Assembly: GCF_000427465.1 (NCBI RefSeq) | Contig: NZ_ATYB01000014.1 | Span: 1,635,570 to 1,699,569, forward strand | Source of the DNA: Sinorhizobium arboris LMG 14919 | GTDB lineage: Bacteria; Pseudomonadota; Alphaproteobacteria; Rhizobiales; Rhizobiaceae | Length of the DNA stretch: 64,000 nt | Reading direction: 5' to 3' | In this document: positions 1 through 10,567 of the stretch, piece after piece | Numbering within the stretch: position 1 is the stretch's first letter | Layout: each line of letters starts with the position of its first letter | The notes under the pieces: generated by a model | What the model was told of the DNA's origin: nothing | The model's input: the letters and a program-made list of their open reading frames with translations, nothing else | Database searches by the model: none | Made by a program: the position numbers and the translations under genes

Positions 1-308
1 TTCTGCAGCTGGGCGACCGCTTCCGAGAGCAATTCGATCATGCGGACGCGAATGTCGTCCTCGGAAATGGCAACGCCAGCGGCGTCGAAATCCGCCTTGA
101 TCTTGCGCACGACATCCTCGTGGCCTGCCTCTTCGAAGTCCGCGGCGATGATTTCGCTTGCATAGGCGTCCGGGTCCGACTTGGCGAGTAGGCCGGCGGC
201 CCAGAGGCCAAGCAGCTTGTTACGGCGGGCGACGGCCTTGAACCTCAATTCCTCGTCCAGCGCAAACTTCGCCTCGAAGGCCTTCTCGCGATCCTGCATC
301 GTGGTCAT
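1..308 (-). CDS. DUF1476 protein, ATPase inhibitor zeta subunit type (3' end beyond window)
   Basis: The reading frame runs leftward from an ATG at 308 (MTTMQDREKAFEAKFALDEE) and is open to the window edge, giving 102 codons. The family is normally about 105 residues, so only the last few codons are missing. The helical, charged sequence with RRNKLLGLWAA near residue 29 is typical of DUF1476. Characterised members in alphaproteobacteria bind the F1 part of ATP synthase and block ATP hydrolysis; that role is inferred here from family membership. It is divergent from purC, with about 230 bases between the two starts. A second in-frame ATG lies three codons downstream and could also serve. Confidence 0.85.
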   Translation of the reverse strand, partial: MTTMQDREKAFEAKFALDEELRFKAVARRNKLLGLWAAGLLAKSDPDAYASEIIAADFEEAGHEDVVRKIKADFDAAGVAISEDDIRVRMIELLSEAVAQLQ

Positions 309-537
309 CAATCGATCTCCATCAAAAATGTGCTGCCGGAAGCACCATCGCCATAAACCAAAAGGCCGTCGAAAGTGCAATGCGCCTTTTCGCCTTCGGC
401 GACTTTCATGATAGCCTAATCTAATTCGGGGATGGAAAGACACGCCGATTGTTAAATGTCTTCTTTTCGGATATGGACCCGCTGAGAAAATTCCCAATGC
501 GCCTCCCAAGAGCGCCAACAACCACAGAGACAAATCC

Positions 538-1302
538 ATGAATCGTCGCCGCCGTATCTACGAGGGCAAGGCCAAGATCCTTTACGAGGGTCCGGAGCCG
601 GGCACGCTGATCCAGTTCTTCAAGGATGACGCAACCGCCTTCAACAAGAAGAAACATGACGTCATCGACGGCAAAGGCGTGCTCAACAACCGGATCTCCG
701 AGTACATCTTCACGCACCTGAACAAGATCGGTATTCCGACCCATTTCATCCGCCGCCTCAACATGCGCGAGCAGTTGATCAAGGAAGTGGAAATCATCCC
801 GCTTGAGATCGTCGTACGCAATGTTGCTGCCGGCTCTCTTGCCAAGCGCCTCGGCATCGAGGAAGGCACCGTTCTGCCGCGCTCGATCATCGAGTTTTAT
901 TACAAGGCCGACGCCCTTGACGACCCGATGGTCTCCGAAGAGCACATCACGGCCTTCGGCTGGGCGAGCCCGCAGGAACTCGACGACATCATGGCGCTCG
1001 CCATTCGCATCAACGATTTCCTTTCCGGTCTCTTCCTCGGCGTCGGCATCCAGCTCGTCGACTTCAAGGTCGAGTGCGGCCGCCTCTATGAGGGCGACAT
1101 GATGCGCATCGTCCTTGCCGACGAGATTTCCCCCGACAGCTGCCGTCTCTGGGACATCGAGACGAAGGAAAAGATGGACAAGGACCGCTTCCGCCGCGAT
1201 ATGGGCGGGCTTGTCGAAGCCTATCAGGAAGTGGCCCGCCGCCTCGGCATCATCAATGAAAACGAGCCGCCGCGCGGTTCGGGTCCGGTGCTGGTCAAGT
1301 AA
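538..1302 (+). CDS. purC: Phosphoribosylaminoimidazole-succinocarboxamide synthase
   Basis: PurC (SAICAR synthase) joins CAIR and aspartate using ATP in cytosolic de novo purine synthesis. The 254-residue product has the normal length. It starts with the usual (I)[11 protein letters not shown] nucleotide-binding strand and carries both family signatures: [14 protein letters not shown] at residues 87-100 and [14 protein letters not shown] at 193-206. It is first in a compact run with purS (17 bases downstream) and purQ, so the three are probably co-transcribed. The ATG at 538 is chosen because it gives the canonical N terminus; its ribosome binding site is weak. Confidence 0.97.
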   Translation: MNRRRRIYEGKAKILYEGPEPGTLIQFFKDDATAFNKKKHDVIDGKGVLNNRISEYIFTHLNKIGIPTHFIRRLNMREQLIKEVEIIPLEIVVRNVAAGSLAKRLGIEEGTVLPRSIIEFYYKADALDDPMVSEEHITAFGWASPQELDDIMALAIRINDFLSGLFLGVGIQLVDFKVECGRLYEGDMMRIVLADEISPDSCRLWDIETKEKMDKDRFRRDMGGLVEAYQEVARRLGIINENEPPRGSGPVLVK

Positions 1303-1319
1303 TTTCGGGGAAAAATAAA

Positions 1320-1562
1320 GTGATCAAGGCACGCGTAACCGTGACGCTGAAAAACGGTGTTCTCGACCCGCAGGGCAAGGCGATCGAAGGCGCACTCGGC
1401 GCCCTCGGCTTTGACGGCATTGGCCAGGTGCGGCAGGGCAAGGTCTTCGATCTGCAGCTGGAAACCGCCGACAAGGCCAAGGCGGAAGCCGACCTCAAGG
1501 CCATGTGCGAAAAGCTGCTCGCGAATACCGTTATCGAAAACTACAGCATCTCCCTCGCCTGA
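1320..1562 (+). CDS. purS: Phosphoribosylformylglycinamidine synthase subunit PurS
   Basis: PurS is the small structural subunit that bridges PurQ and PurL in the three-protein FGAM synthase. The 80-residue product has the normal length and the alternating strand/helix pattern of the family ([21 protein letters not shown] at the start, then [11 protein letters not shown]). Translation starts at a GTG at 1320, preceded by a purine-rich GGGGAAAA about 5 bases upstream; no ATG is available at the correct position. It lies 17 bases after purC and 79 bases before purQ. Confidence 0.95.
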   Translation: MIKARVTVTLKNGVLDPQGKAIEGALGALGFDGIGQVRQGKVFDLQLETADKAKAEADLKAMCEKLLANTVIENYSISLA

Positions 1563-1641
1563 TGGCGGGGGCAGTCATTGCAGCGTTGAAACGGCCCCGG
1601 AAACTCCTACATGCCGGGGGCAAAGGCAAGATAGGTACCTC

Positions 1642-2313
1642 ATGAAGTCCGCCGTCGTTCAGCTTCCTGGTCTCAATCGCGACCGCGACATGATCGCGGC
1701 GCTGACGAAGATTTCCGGCAAAGCGCCGGTCACCGTCTGGCAGACCGAGACCGAAATCCCGGATGTTGACCTGATCGTCATTCCCGGCGGTTTTTCCTAT
1801 GGCGACTATCTGCGCTGCGGCGCGATCGCTGCACGCATGCCGGTGATGCAGGCGATCAAGGCCAAGGCGAAGCAAGGCGTGCGCGTTCTCGGCGTCTGCA
1901 ACGGTTTCCAGATCCTGGTCGAGGCTGGTCTCCTGCCCGGCGCGCTGATGCGCAACGCCTCGCTGAAGTTCGTCTGCCGCGAGGTGAAGCTCGCAGTCGT
2001 CAACGCCGAGACCGCATTCACCCGCGCCTACGCCAAAGGCCAGGTGATCCGCAGCCCCGTCGCCCATCATGACGGCAACTATTTCGCCGATGCGGAAACG
2101 CTGAAGGCGATAGAAGGCAATGGCCAGGTCGTGTTCCGCTATGCCGAAGGAACCAATCCGAACGGCTCGGTCAACGACATTGCCGGCGTCATGAACGCGG
2201 AAGGCAACGTGCTCGGCATGATGCCGCATCCGGAGAACCTGATCGAATCCGCCCATGGCGGCGCGGACGGACGAGGACTCTTCGCCTCCGCGCTCGACGT
2301 CATCGCTGCTTAA
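1642..2313 (+). CDS. purQ: FGAM synthase glutaminase subunit PurQ
   Basis: PurQ hydrolyses glutamine and passes ammonia to PurL. The 223-residue product is a class-I glutamine amidotransferase. The nucleophile is Cys86 in GVCNGFQ, and the rest of the triad is His196 and Glu198 in MMPHPE. The oxyanion-loop [13 protein letters not shown] is present at residues 48-60. The frame is open further upstream, but the ATG at 1642 gives the family N terminus ([14 protein letters not shown]), and an upstream start would overlap purS. It is the third gene of the purC-purS-purQ run. Confidence 0.96.
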   Translation: MKSAVVQLPGLNRDRDMIAALTKISGKAPVTVWQTETEIPDVDLIVIPGGFSYGDYLRCGAIAARMPVMQAIKAKAKQGVRVLGVCNGFQILVEAGLLPGALMRNASLKFVCREVKLAVVNAETAFTRAYAKGQVIRSPVAHHDGNYFADAETLKAIEGNGQVVFRYAEGTNPNGSVNDIAGVMNAEGNVLGMMPHPENLIESAHGGADGRGLFASALDVIAA

Positions 2314-2331
2314 TCTCCGCTCCGTCTTGGC

Positions 2332-2376
2332 GCAAATCCGGACGGGAAACCGCTACACGGCTTTCCCGGAATTGCT
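2332..2376. repeat. Palindromic intergenic repeat (RIME-like)
   Basis: The two arms are GCAAATCCGG...GGGAAACC and GGCTTTCCC...GGAATTGC around a short CGCTACAC centre, so the RNA could fold into a long imperfect hairpin. I recognise this arm-and-centre pattern as a common intergenic palindrome of Sinorhizobium/Rhizobium chromosomes. It sits just after purQ and could also act as a transcript end or stabiliser. Family naming is from memory. Confidence 0.55.
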
Positions 2377-2426
2377 CCGGTTGCTGCCAGAAGGCGGCAT
2401 CCGCAACGACCTCTCGCGAGACGCCT

Positions 2427-2834
2427 ATGTCATCCATCAGCTACGGACGTATCCTTGCGCTCGCCTGCGTCGCCGGCAGCCTGACGCTTGTTGCCGCTTG
2501 CCAGTCGGGGCGTCCCGCCGCGCCCGCCGCGAGTTCCGCTGCGCTGCCGACGATGGAGCGCGTCGCTCTCGGCGCGAACGGCTGCTGGTTCAAGTCGGGC
2601 GATGCGGCGTTCAAAGCTTACCGCCTCGCACCCGAACTCAACTCGTTCTCCGGACGCCCGCGCATATTGATCGTCCCCCGCCAATCACCCGAAGCACGCC
2701 CGCTAGCGGTCGTCGAGGCCGAGGGTCACCCGGCCCGCTTGCAGGCCTTCGGCCCGCTGATGAGCGAGCCCGTTGGGACGCGCATCGCCGCGGACGTGCG
2801 CCGCTGGGCCGCCGGCGGCAAAGGCTGCGACTGA
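2427..2834 (+). CDS. Small predicted lipoprotein of unknown function
   Basis: The product has 135 residues. A short positive start is followed by a hydrophobic stretch (residues 8-23) and the lipobox VAAC with Cys25, so a lipoprotein anchored after signal peptidase II cleavage is likely. The mature part is rich in Ala, Pro and Arg. It has two further cysteines, one in GANGCWF and one in the C-terminal GKGCD, which could pair in the periplasm. I do not recognise a named domain. Similar small lipoproteins are common near housekeeping genes in Rhizobiales; no function is proposed. Confidence 0.75.
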   Translation: MSSISYGRILALACVAGSLTLVAACQSGRPAAPAASSAALPTMERVALGANGCWFKSGDAAFKAYRLAPELNSFSGRPRILIVPRQSPEARPLAVVEAEGHPARLQAFGPLMSEPVGTRIAADVRRWAAGGKGCD

Positions 2835-2968
2835 GCCCCTTCCCAACGCCGTTCCTGTGCTCGTTCAGGAATCCAGCCGGGCCAAGTCATTGGACTGACT
2901 CTTCCGCGCCGCAGGCGCGGCGCTGCCGGGTCCCTGTGACAGGGACACGGACATTTGCCAGACATCTC

Positions 2969-3211
2969 CTATCGCCAGAACGGGACGGCCGACTCGCGCC
3001 GCGCCTCCTCTGCACTCACGCCTATATCGTCGAGCAGATGCGTGCTCAGTTCATCAAGCGCCAAACGGCTGCGCCTTTTGGCAGCCACCGCGCAATAGAA
3101 CCGCCAGATCCGCGACAACACATTTCCGGTACCGCTGCCTGATTCAATGCCAAATCGAACCTGAGAACGCGCTATCCGCTTCGAGGGCTGAATTGCATCA
3201 ATTGCACCCAT
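2969..3211 (-). CDS. DUF1127 small protein
   Basis: The product has 80 residues. The C-terminal half (RIWRFYCAVAAKRRSRLALDELSTHLLDDIGVSAEEARRE) matches the DUF1127 pattern: an arginine-rich helix, then L..L..h.L.DIG.s..ea. The frame is open to 3316, but the ATG at 3211 is preferred because it is preceded by GGTGGT and an earlier start would run into the divergent regulator gene. Long DUF1127 proteins of alphaproteobacteria have been linked to phosphate/carbon homeostasis and RNA turnover. It is divergent from a MocR regulator, which makes it that regulator's most likely target. Confidence 0.8.
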   Translation of the reverse strand: MGAIDAIQPSKRIARSQVRFGIESGSGTGNVLSRIWRFYCAVAAKRRSRLALDELSTHLLDDIGVSAEEARRESAVPFWR

Positions 3212-3250
3212 TATGACCACCATTGTCCTAGCAACCTCTGATCTCCAAGA

Positions 3251-3292
3251 GATAATTGACACGGAATGTCGCGCAATATAGATAATTGTCAC
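3251..3292 (+). promoter_or_regulatory. Promoter with direct repeats, likely MocR operator
   Basis: GATAATTGACAC (3251-3262) and GATAATTGTCAC (3281-3292) are direct repeats that match at 11 of 12 positions and are 30 bp apart, about three helical turns. The first contains TTGACA (3256-3261), followed after 17 bp by TAGATA (3279-3284), a good sigma-70 pair reading into the regulator gene at 3294. The second repeat covers the -10 region and the likely start of transcription, as expected for autorepression. MocR-type regulators commonly bind direct repeats; the role here is inferred. Confidence 0.6.
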
Positions 3293-3293
3293 T

Positions 3294-4712
3294 ATGACAA
3301 CTTGGCTTCCGGACATTGAGCAAGGTCACGGGCCGCTTTACGCGCGCATCGCCGACCAGATCGAAGAGGCGATTGGCGACGGCACCCTGCCCGCGGGTAC
3401 GAAGCTGCCGCCCCAGCGCAATCTCGCCTTTGACGTGGGGGTGACGATCGGCACGATCGGGCGCGCCTACGGCATTGTCCGCGAGCGTGGCCTGGTCAGC
3501 GGTGAGGTCGGCCGCGGCACCTACGTTCTCGACCACCCGGAGAGCCGGCCACCGGAGCAGTCGGATCCGCTGACGACGTCGCTTTCCGGGACGCGCCCGC
3601 TCATAGCCCCCGCGGGAAAGCTCCGCTTCGACAGCACGGCCGCCCCTGATATCGGCCAGGGTGACATTCTCGCGAGATTGCTTGGAGACATCAGCCGCGA
3701 CCATCACGGGGACATTGCAAGCTATGCCCGCAACTTTCCGGACCATTGGTTCGAGGCCGGGTCTCAATGGCTGGCGCGCGGGAATTTCCGCCCGCCGCCG
3801 GAAACGGTCGTCCCCACACTTGGCGCCCACGCCGCCGTCGTCGCGGTGATCTCTGCGGTCACCTCCCCTGGCGACCGGATCGCCTTTGAGACGCTGACCT
3901 ATTCCCAGATCAGCCGCAGTGCGGGCCTCATCGGCCGGCGGATTGCGTTGGTGGAAAGCGACGAATTCGGGATGCGGCCGGAGGATTTCGAGCGGGTCTG
4001 CGCCCAGCAGCACCCCAAACTCGCCTTTCTCATGCCCGGCGCACAGAATCCGACCGTCGCGGTCATGCCGCTCGACCGGCGCCAGGCCATCGCCGACATC
4101 GCCCGAAGATATGGCGTCTGGCTGGTCGAGGATAATCTCTACGGTTCCATGACCGGGGACCCGATCCCCCTGCTCATGGAGCTTGCGCCGGAGCGGACTT
4201 TCCTCGTCGGCGGCCTTTCGAAGTCCGTTGCGGCCGGCGTACGCGGCGGCTGGGTCGCCTGCCCGCCGCACTTCAGCCAGCGCATTCGCGTAGCGCATAA
4301 GATGGTCAGCGGCGGCTTGCCGTTCATTCTGGCTGAACTCTGCGCCCGGCTGGTCCTCTCCGGATCGGCGTCAATATTGCGCAATCGCGGGGTCGAGGAA
4401 ATCGGAGCTCGCGAAGCAATGGCGCGCGAGATCTTCACCGGCTTCGAATTCAACTCGCATCCGAAGATTCCGTTCTTCTGGCTGAAGCTGCCGGAGCCGT
4501 GGCTTTCCGGAACCTTCAAGCAGGCCGCCCTGCAGGAAGGGGTGCTGATCGACGATGAGGACGAATTCAAGGCCGGACGCTCCGACCGGGTCTTCCATCG
4601 CATCCGCGTGGGCTTCTCCTCACCCGTCGAGCGGTCGGAAGTGGAGAGAGGCTTCGGTATTCTGCGGCGGCTGCTCGACAGCGGGCGTGCCGGATACGAC
4701 AGCTTCGATTGA
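3294..4712 (+). CDS. MocR-type (GntR/aminotransferase fusion) transcriptional regulator
   Basis: The product has 472 residues in two parts. Residues 14-78 form a GntR winged helix-turn-helix (PLYARIADQIEEAI..G.LPAGTKLPPQRNLA). Residues from about 110 to the end form a fold-type-I aminotransferase domain. The PLP-binding residues are visible: Asn252 in QNPT, Asp280 in VEDN, Tyr283 and the Schiff-base Lys310 in GGLSKS, plus Arg317. Such regulators sense PLP or amino-acid-like effectors, usually without net transamination. The gene is divergent from the DUF1127 gene and shares its control region. The effector cannot be told from sequence. Confidence 0.92.
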   Translation: MTTWLPDIEQGHGPLYARIADQIEEAIGDGTLPAGTKLPPQRNLAFDVGVTIGTIGRAYGIVRERGLVSGEVGRGTYVLDHPESRPPEQSDPLTTSLSGTRPLIAPAGKLRFDSTAAPDIGQGDILARLLGDISRDHHGDIASYARNFPDHWFEAGSQWLARGNFRPPPETVVPTLGAHAAVVAVISAVTSPGDRIAFETLTYSQISRSAGLIGRRIALVESDEFGMRPEDFERVCAQQHPKLAFLMPGAQNPTVAVMPLDRRQAIADIARRYGVWLVEDNLYGSMTGDPIPLLMELAPERTFLVGGLSKSVAAGVRGGWVACPPHFSQRIRVAHKMVSGGLPFILAELCARLVLSGSASILRNRGVEEIGAREAMAREIFTGFEFNSHPKIPFFWLKLPEPWLSGTFKQAALQEGVLIDDEDEFKAGRSDRVFHRIRVGFSSPVERSEVERGFGILRRLLDSGRAGYDSFD

Positions 4713-4806
4713 TCGTCCCTTTTTGTACGTGACTTTTGCGCGAGCCCCGGCAATCTATCCTCGCGTTGGATCCCGCGTAGTCTGATTCGCACTGGAAGGC
4801 TTCAGC

Positions 4807-5400
4807 ATGACAAATTTCCGCTCGGTCGCAGGTCGGGGCAGGCTCACACTCATTGCATCTGTCATCGGCTTTTCGAGCGCATTGAGCGGAATCGTCTCGC
4901 CGGCGGCCGCAGCAGAAAACGTCTTCGACGAGTTGCGGTTCGGCGCCACGGCATCGATCGGCGACGGCTCAAATCACGAAAACGGCGCGTTCCCCTCCGT
5001 CACGGTCTTCTTCGATCCGCTCGGCGCCGACAGCGCGACCGGCGTGGCGGAAAAAATCCTGCGTCCGCGTATCCACGCCGGAGCCTCCGTTGCAACTTCG
5101 TCCAGCGGCGTAAACGAAATCTTCGCCGGCTTCAGTTGGGACGCCAATATCACCGAGCGCTTCTTCATCGAACTCGGAGCTGGTGCCACGGTGCATGACG
5201 GCGATCTCAATGACGATGGCTCCGACGGCCCGAAACTCGGCTGTCGGCTGCTGTTCCGCGAATATGCCGCCGCGGGCTACCGTTTCGACGACCATTGGAA
5301 CCTCTCGGCCACGGTCGAGCACGCGTCTAATGCCAACTTTTGCGACGGTCCGAATGACGGCCTGACGCGTGCGGGGCTGATGCTCGGCTATAAGTTCTAG
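4807..5400 (+). CDS. PagL-like outer-membrane acyloxyacyl hydrolase family protein
   Basis: The product has 197 residues with a signal peptide (hydrophobic 12-30, likely cut after SPAAAA, residue 36) and ends in LMLGYKF, an aromatic C terminus typical of small outer-membrane beta-barrels. The motif EHASNANFCDGPNDGLTRAG at 171-190 resembles the active-site strand of PagL, which removes the 3-O acyl chain of lipid A: His172 and Ser174 match the catalytic pair. The position of the catalytic Glu, just after NDGL, is Thr187 here, so activity is uncertain. It lies between the MocR gene and purL on the same strand. Confidence 0.7.
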   Translation: MTNFRSVAGRGRLTLIASVIGFSSALSGIVSPAAAAENVFDELRFGATASIGDGSNHENGAFPSVTVFFDPLGADSATGVAEKILRPRIHAGASVATSSSGVNEIFAGFSWDANITERFFIELGAGATVHDGDLNDDGSDGPKLGCRLLFREYAAAGYRFDDHWNLSATVEHASNANFCDGPNDGLTRAGLMLGYKF

Positions 5401-5586
5401 GACCGTGGCTCCATCCGTTCGACACCACCGCTGCAGCCCTGTTGACCGACCGTATTTTTCTGTCGCGCCGCGCCGCAGCATAGGCTAAAGAAGCCGCAAA
5501 GCGCCCCCTGTGTTATGTTGCGGTTCGCACGCGCCGTCCCTTTGAAGCGAGGGTTGCGCGCCGCCCGAAGGATTTGACGGTCGACG

Positions 5587-7818
<2,232 letters not shown>

Positions 7819-7944
7819 CCCCGCCAACGGGGAGGACGGTCAATTCAGTATTTGCCTTCCTCGCCTGAATCGTGTTTCCCTTGAGGTCATGGCACGCGGC
7901 AGCAATGCTGCCGCGCCGCAAAATGAAAAGGGAGTTGGCGTATC

Positions 7945-8178
7945 ATGCCCATGGCACCAGGCGATATCGAAGACATGATCAAGGCCGGGATTCCCGGTGC
8001 GAAGGTCACGATTCGTGATCTGGCCGGCGACGGCGACCACTATGCCGCCGAAGTCGTGGCCGAGGCATTTCGTGGCAAGACGCGCGTGCAGCAGCACCAG
8101 ATGGTTTACAACGCTCTGAAGGGCAACATGGGCGGCATCCTTCATGCACTTGCCCTTCAAACCAGCGCGCCGGAATAG
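7945..8178 (+). CDS. BolA/IbaG family protein
   Basis: The product has 77 residues with the complete small alpha/beta BolA fold. GDGDHYAAEVVAEAFRGKTRVQQHQMVY is the family core, with the metal-ligand His in the HQMVY helix. BolA-family proteins bind [2Fe-2S] clusters together with monothiol glutaredoxins, and a grxD gene follows only 400 bases downstream, so the two probably work together in iron-sulfur handling or iron sensing. An AAAAGGGAG ribosome binding site precedes the ATG. Confidence 0.9.
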   Translation: MPMAPGDIEDMIKAGIPGAKVTIRDLAGDGDHYAAEVVAEAFRGKTRVQQHQMVYNALKGNMGGILHALALQTSAPE

Positions 8179-8185
8179 GCCGGAA

Positions 8186-8425
8186 ATGGCCGACCTGATC
8201 AAGGAATTCGTAGGCGGGGTCGTTAACACCGCATTGAAAGAGATTCTCAGGAAGACGGGAGGGACCGCGTCCAAGCGGACGAAACGGCGTGGCAGGAAAA
8301 CCACGTCAGGGGGCGGCATCCTGGCGGATATCGTCGAAGCGGCCTTCCGCAAGCCGGCAAAAAAGCAGGTGAGCCGTCGCCGGACGGCGGCCTCCCGAAG
8401 CAAACTGCGCCGACGTTCGGCCTAG
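8186..8425 (+). CDS. Small, very basic protein of unknown function
   Basis: The product has 79 residues, starting at an ATG (8186) only 7 bases after the bolA-family stop. The N-terminal third (MADLIKEFVGGVVNTALKEIL) looks like an amphipathic helix. The rest is dominated by Lys and Arg (SKRTKRRGRK, and a C terminus full of RR and SRR). I do not recognise the family. The tight spacing to the upstream gene and the position before grxD suggest co-transcription. Nucleic-acid or membrane binding is possible but not shown. Confidence 0.6.
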   Translation: MADLIKEFVGGVVNTALKEILRKTGGTASKRTKRRGRKTTSGGGILADIVEAAFRKPAKKQVSRRRTAASRSKLRRRSA

Positions 8426-8588
8426 ATCACGGCGAGTTAGTTCTTATCCGCTCTGCGTGTGGTGCGGAAGCCGAACTTTGAGGACCATCAATAATTTTAC
8501 GATTGGGTGGTGAAAACCGCGTCCATGCGTGCTATCTAGACCCCAATTGATATCCGGTCCTTGAAACCGGCGCAGGAAGGAAGACGAG

Positions 8589-8924
8589 ATGAGCGGAATC
8601 AACGATTTCATCGACAACGAGGTCAAGAACAACGACGTCGTTCTATTCATGAAGGGAACGCCGCAGTTTCCGCAGTGTGGTTTCTCCGGTCAGGTGGTGC
8701 AGATTCTGGATTACGTCGGCGTCGACTATAAGGGCATCAATGTGCTCGCCGATGCGGATCTGCGCCAGGGCATCAAGGATTATTCCAACTGGCCGACCAT
8801 TCCGCAGCTTTACGTGAAAGGCGAGTTCGTCGGCGGTTGCGACATCGTGCGCGAAATGTTCCAGGCAGGCGAGCTGCAGTCGCTTCTTCAGGGACAGGGT
8901 ATCTCCGTCAAGGGTGCCGCCTAA
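8589..8924 (+). CDS. grxD: Monothiol glutaredoxin, Grx4/GrxD type
   Basis: The product has 111 residues. Residues 27-33 (FPQCGFS) contain the CGFS active site with Cys30, preceded by Lys22 that contacts glutathione. [19 protein letters not shown] completes the glutathione-binding surface. CGFS glutaredoxins carry glutathione-ligated [2Fe-2S] clusters and deliver them to targets or to BolA partners. GGAAGG lies about 8 bases before the ATG. A strong terminator follows, so this gene ends the transcription unit. Confidence 0.96.
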   Translation: MSGINDFIDNEVKNNDVVLFMKGTPQFPQCGFSGQVVQILDYVGVDYKGINVLADADLRQGIKDYSNWPTIPQLYVKGEFVGGCDIVREMFQAGELQSLLQGQGISVKGAA

Positions 8925-8955
8925 CGCCTCCGAACCGCATCTTTGCGATTATCGG

Positions 8956-8979
8956 AAAAGGCGGGTAACCGCCTTTTTT
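8956..8979 (+). terminator. Rho-independent terminator after grxD
   Basis: AAAAGGCGG and CCGCCTTTTTT pair around a GTAA loop and end in a run of six T. It lies 32 bases past the grxD stop. The rest of the 349-base gap before the next gene shows no gene or RNA signal that I can support. Confidence 0.85.
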
Positions 8980-9273
8980 GATTCCGAGGCAATATGCCGC
9001 GCGGCTAATTTTCAAGGCCCTTCATGAGCATGCGGTGAATTCACGCCAATCATGGAGTGCCATTGGACGGCCGGCGCGCGGTCCGGTCCGCCGCCCGGCC
9101 CTTGGACGCGGCCTTCTTCGACTTTCACCATCGAGTACTGCGTCCTTTTCGACCCGACATAACAAAAGACTGAATCATTCAGCGAACTCAAATCATTGCG
9201 AAACGTGCCACGCACTGGCTCAGCGCGGCAAAGAACCGGCTGCGGGAAAGCTGCAGCCGGCGGGATATATGAA

Positions 9274-10512
9274 ATGACAAGGCCGATAGACCAAACCGCC
9301 ACCCTCTCCGGACTGACGAGAGTCCAGTTCATTGCGTTGATGGCCATGCTGATGTCCATCAACGCGATCTCGATCGACATCATGTTGCCCGGGCTGCAGG
9401 AAATCGGAGCGAGCCTCGGCGTGGCCGACGAGAATCATCGGCAATACGTCATAACCGCCTATCTGCTCGGCATGGGGTTTGCGCAGCTGTTCTTCGGACC
9501 GCTGTCCGATCGCTTCGGGCGAAAGGCACCGTTGCTGGGCGGTCTGGCTCTTTACGGCGCATGCGCCCTTGCAATCGTCTTCGTACCGACCTTCACGACA
9601 CTTCTATTCCTTCGGCTCGTGCAGGGCATAGGCGCGGCGGCAACCCGCGTCATCACGGTCTCCGTCGTGCGCGATGTCTATGGCGGGAGGCAGATGGCCG
9701 AGATCATGTCGCTGGTGATGATGGTGTTCATGATCGTCCCGGTCATTGCGCCGAGCATCGGACAATTGATCATGCTTTTCTCCGAGTGGCACATGATCTT
9801 CGTCGTGATTGCCCTGTTCGCGGTCGCCGTAGCGCTTCCGGTCGCCTTTCGCCTTCGTGAGACTTTGGCGCCCGCCAACAGGCGCGCCTTCACGGCCTCG
9901 TCCATACTTGCGGGCTTTCGCATCGTTCTGACGAACCGGCTGGCACTGTTCTACACCCTGGCGACGTCGGCTCTCCTCGGCGGTCTCTTCGGTTTCATCA
10001 ATTCGGCGCAGCAGATTCTCGTCGGCGTCTATGGTCTCGGCGTCTGGTTTCCGGCCGTCTTCGCCGCTTTTGCCGGCATGATGGCGGTCGCCTCTTTCAC
10101 CAATTCGCGTCTTGTCCGCACGTTCGGCATGCGGGCCCTGTCGCATGCCGCACTTCTCGGCTTCACGCTGGCGAGCTTCATCTGGATGTCGGCTTCCCTG
10201 ATGGGGCCGCTGCCGCTGCCGCTCTTCATGCTTCTCCACGCCGCCACCATGTTCCAGTTCGGGCTGATCGCCGCGAACTTCAACGCCATGGCGATGGAGC
10301 CGCTCGGCCACGTGGCCGGCACCGCCTCGTCGGTTCTCGGCTTCACGCAGACGATAGGCGGCGGGATCATCGGCGCGTTCATCGGCCAAGCCTTCGACAA
10401 CAGCGTCACGCCGCTTGCGATCGGTTTTTTCGCGGTCGCCGTCGTCGCCCTCGTCTGCGTGCTGATCGCAGAGGGCGGTAAGCTCTTCAAACCGCACAAT
10501 CCGGCGAGCTAG
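9274..10512 (+). CDS. Bcr/CflA-type multidrug efflux MFS transporter (first copy)
   Basis: The product has 412 residues with about 12 hydrophobic segments. The loop motif GPLSDRFGRKAPLLGG at residues 75-90 is the MFS motif A between segments 2 and 3, and the first segment ends with SIDIMLPGLQEIG, as in the Bcr/CflA drug:proton antiporters. The ATG at 9274 is preferred over an in-frame ATG at 9196, because the extra 26 residues are polar and unlike the family. A paralogue follows 55 bases downstream on the same strand. The substrate cannot be predicted. Confidence 0.88.
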   Translation: MTRPIDQTATLSGLTRVQFIALMAMLMSINAISIDIMLPGLQEIGASLGVADENHRQYVITAYLLGMGFAQLFFGPLSDRFGRKAPLLGGLALYGACALAIVFVPTFTTLLFLRLVQGIGAAATRVITVSVVRDVYGGRQMAEIMSLVMMVFMIVPVIAPSIGQLIMLFSEWHMIFVVIALFAVAVALPVAFRLRETLAPANRRAFTASSILAGFRIVLTNRLALFYTLATSALLGGLFGFINSAQQILVGVYGLGVWFPAVFAAFAGMMAVASFTNSRLVRTFGMRALSHAALLGFTLASFIWMSASLMGPLPLPLFMLLHAATMFQFGLIAANFNAMAMEPLGHVAGTASSVLGFTQTIGGGIIGAFIGQAFDNSVTPLAIGFFAVAVVALVCVLIAEGGKLFKPHNPAS

Positions 10513-10567
10513 CCGGATTGTCTTCTGCACGCCGTTTTCCTCCCCATCCATTTCGGATTTTTCGAAC

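Noticed and set aside
309..537. A purine riboswitch upstream of purC
   Set aside because: No purine-aptamer core or terminator/anti-terminator pair is visible, and such riboswitches are rare in alphaproteobacteria.
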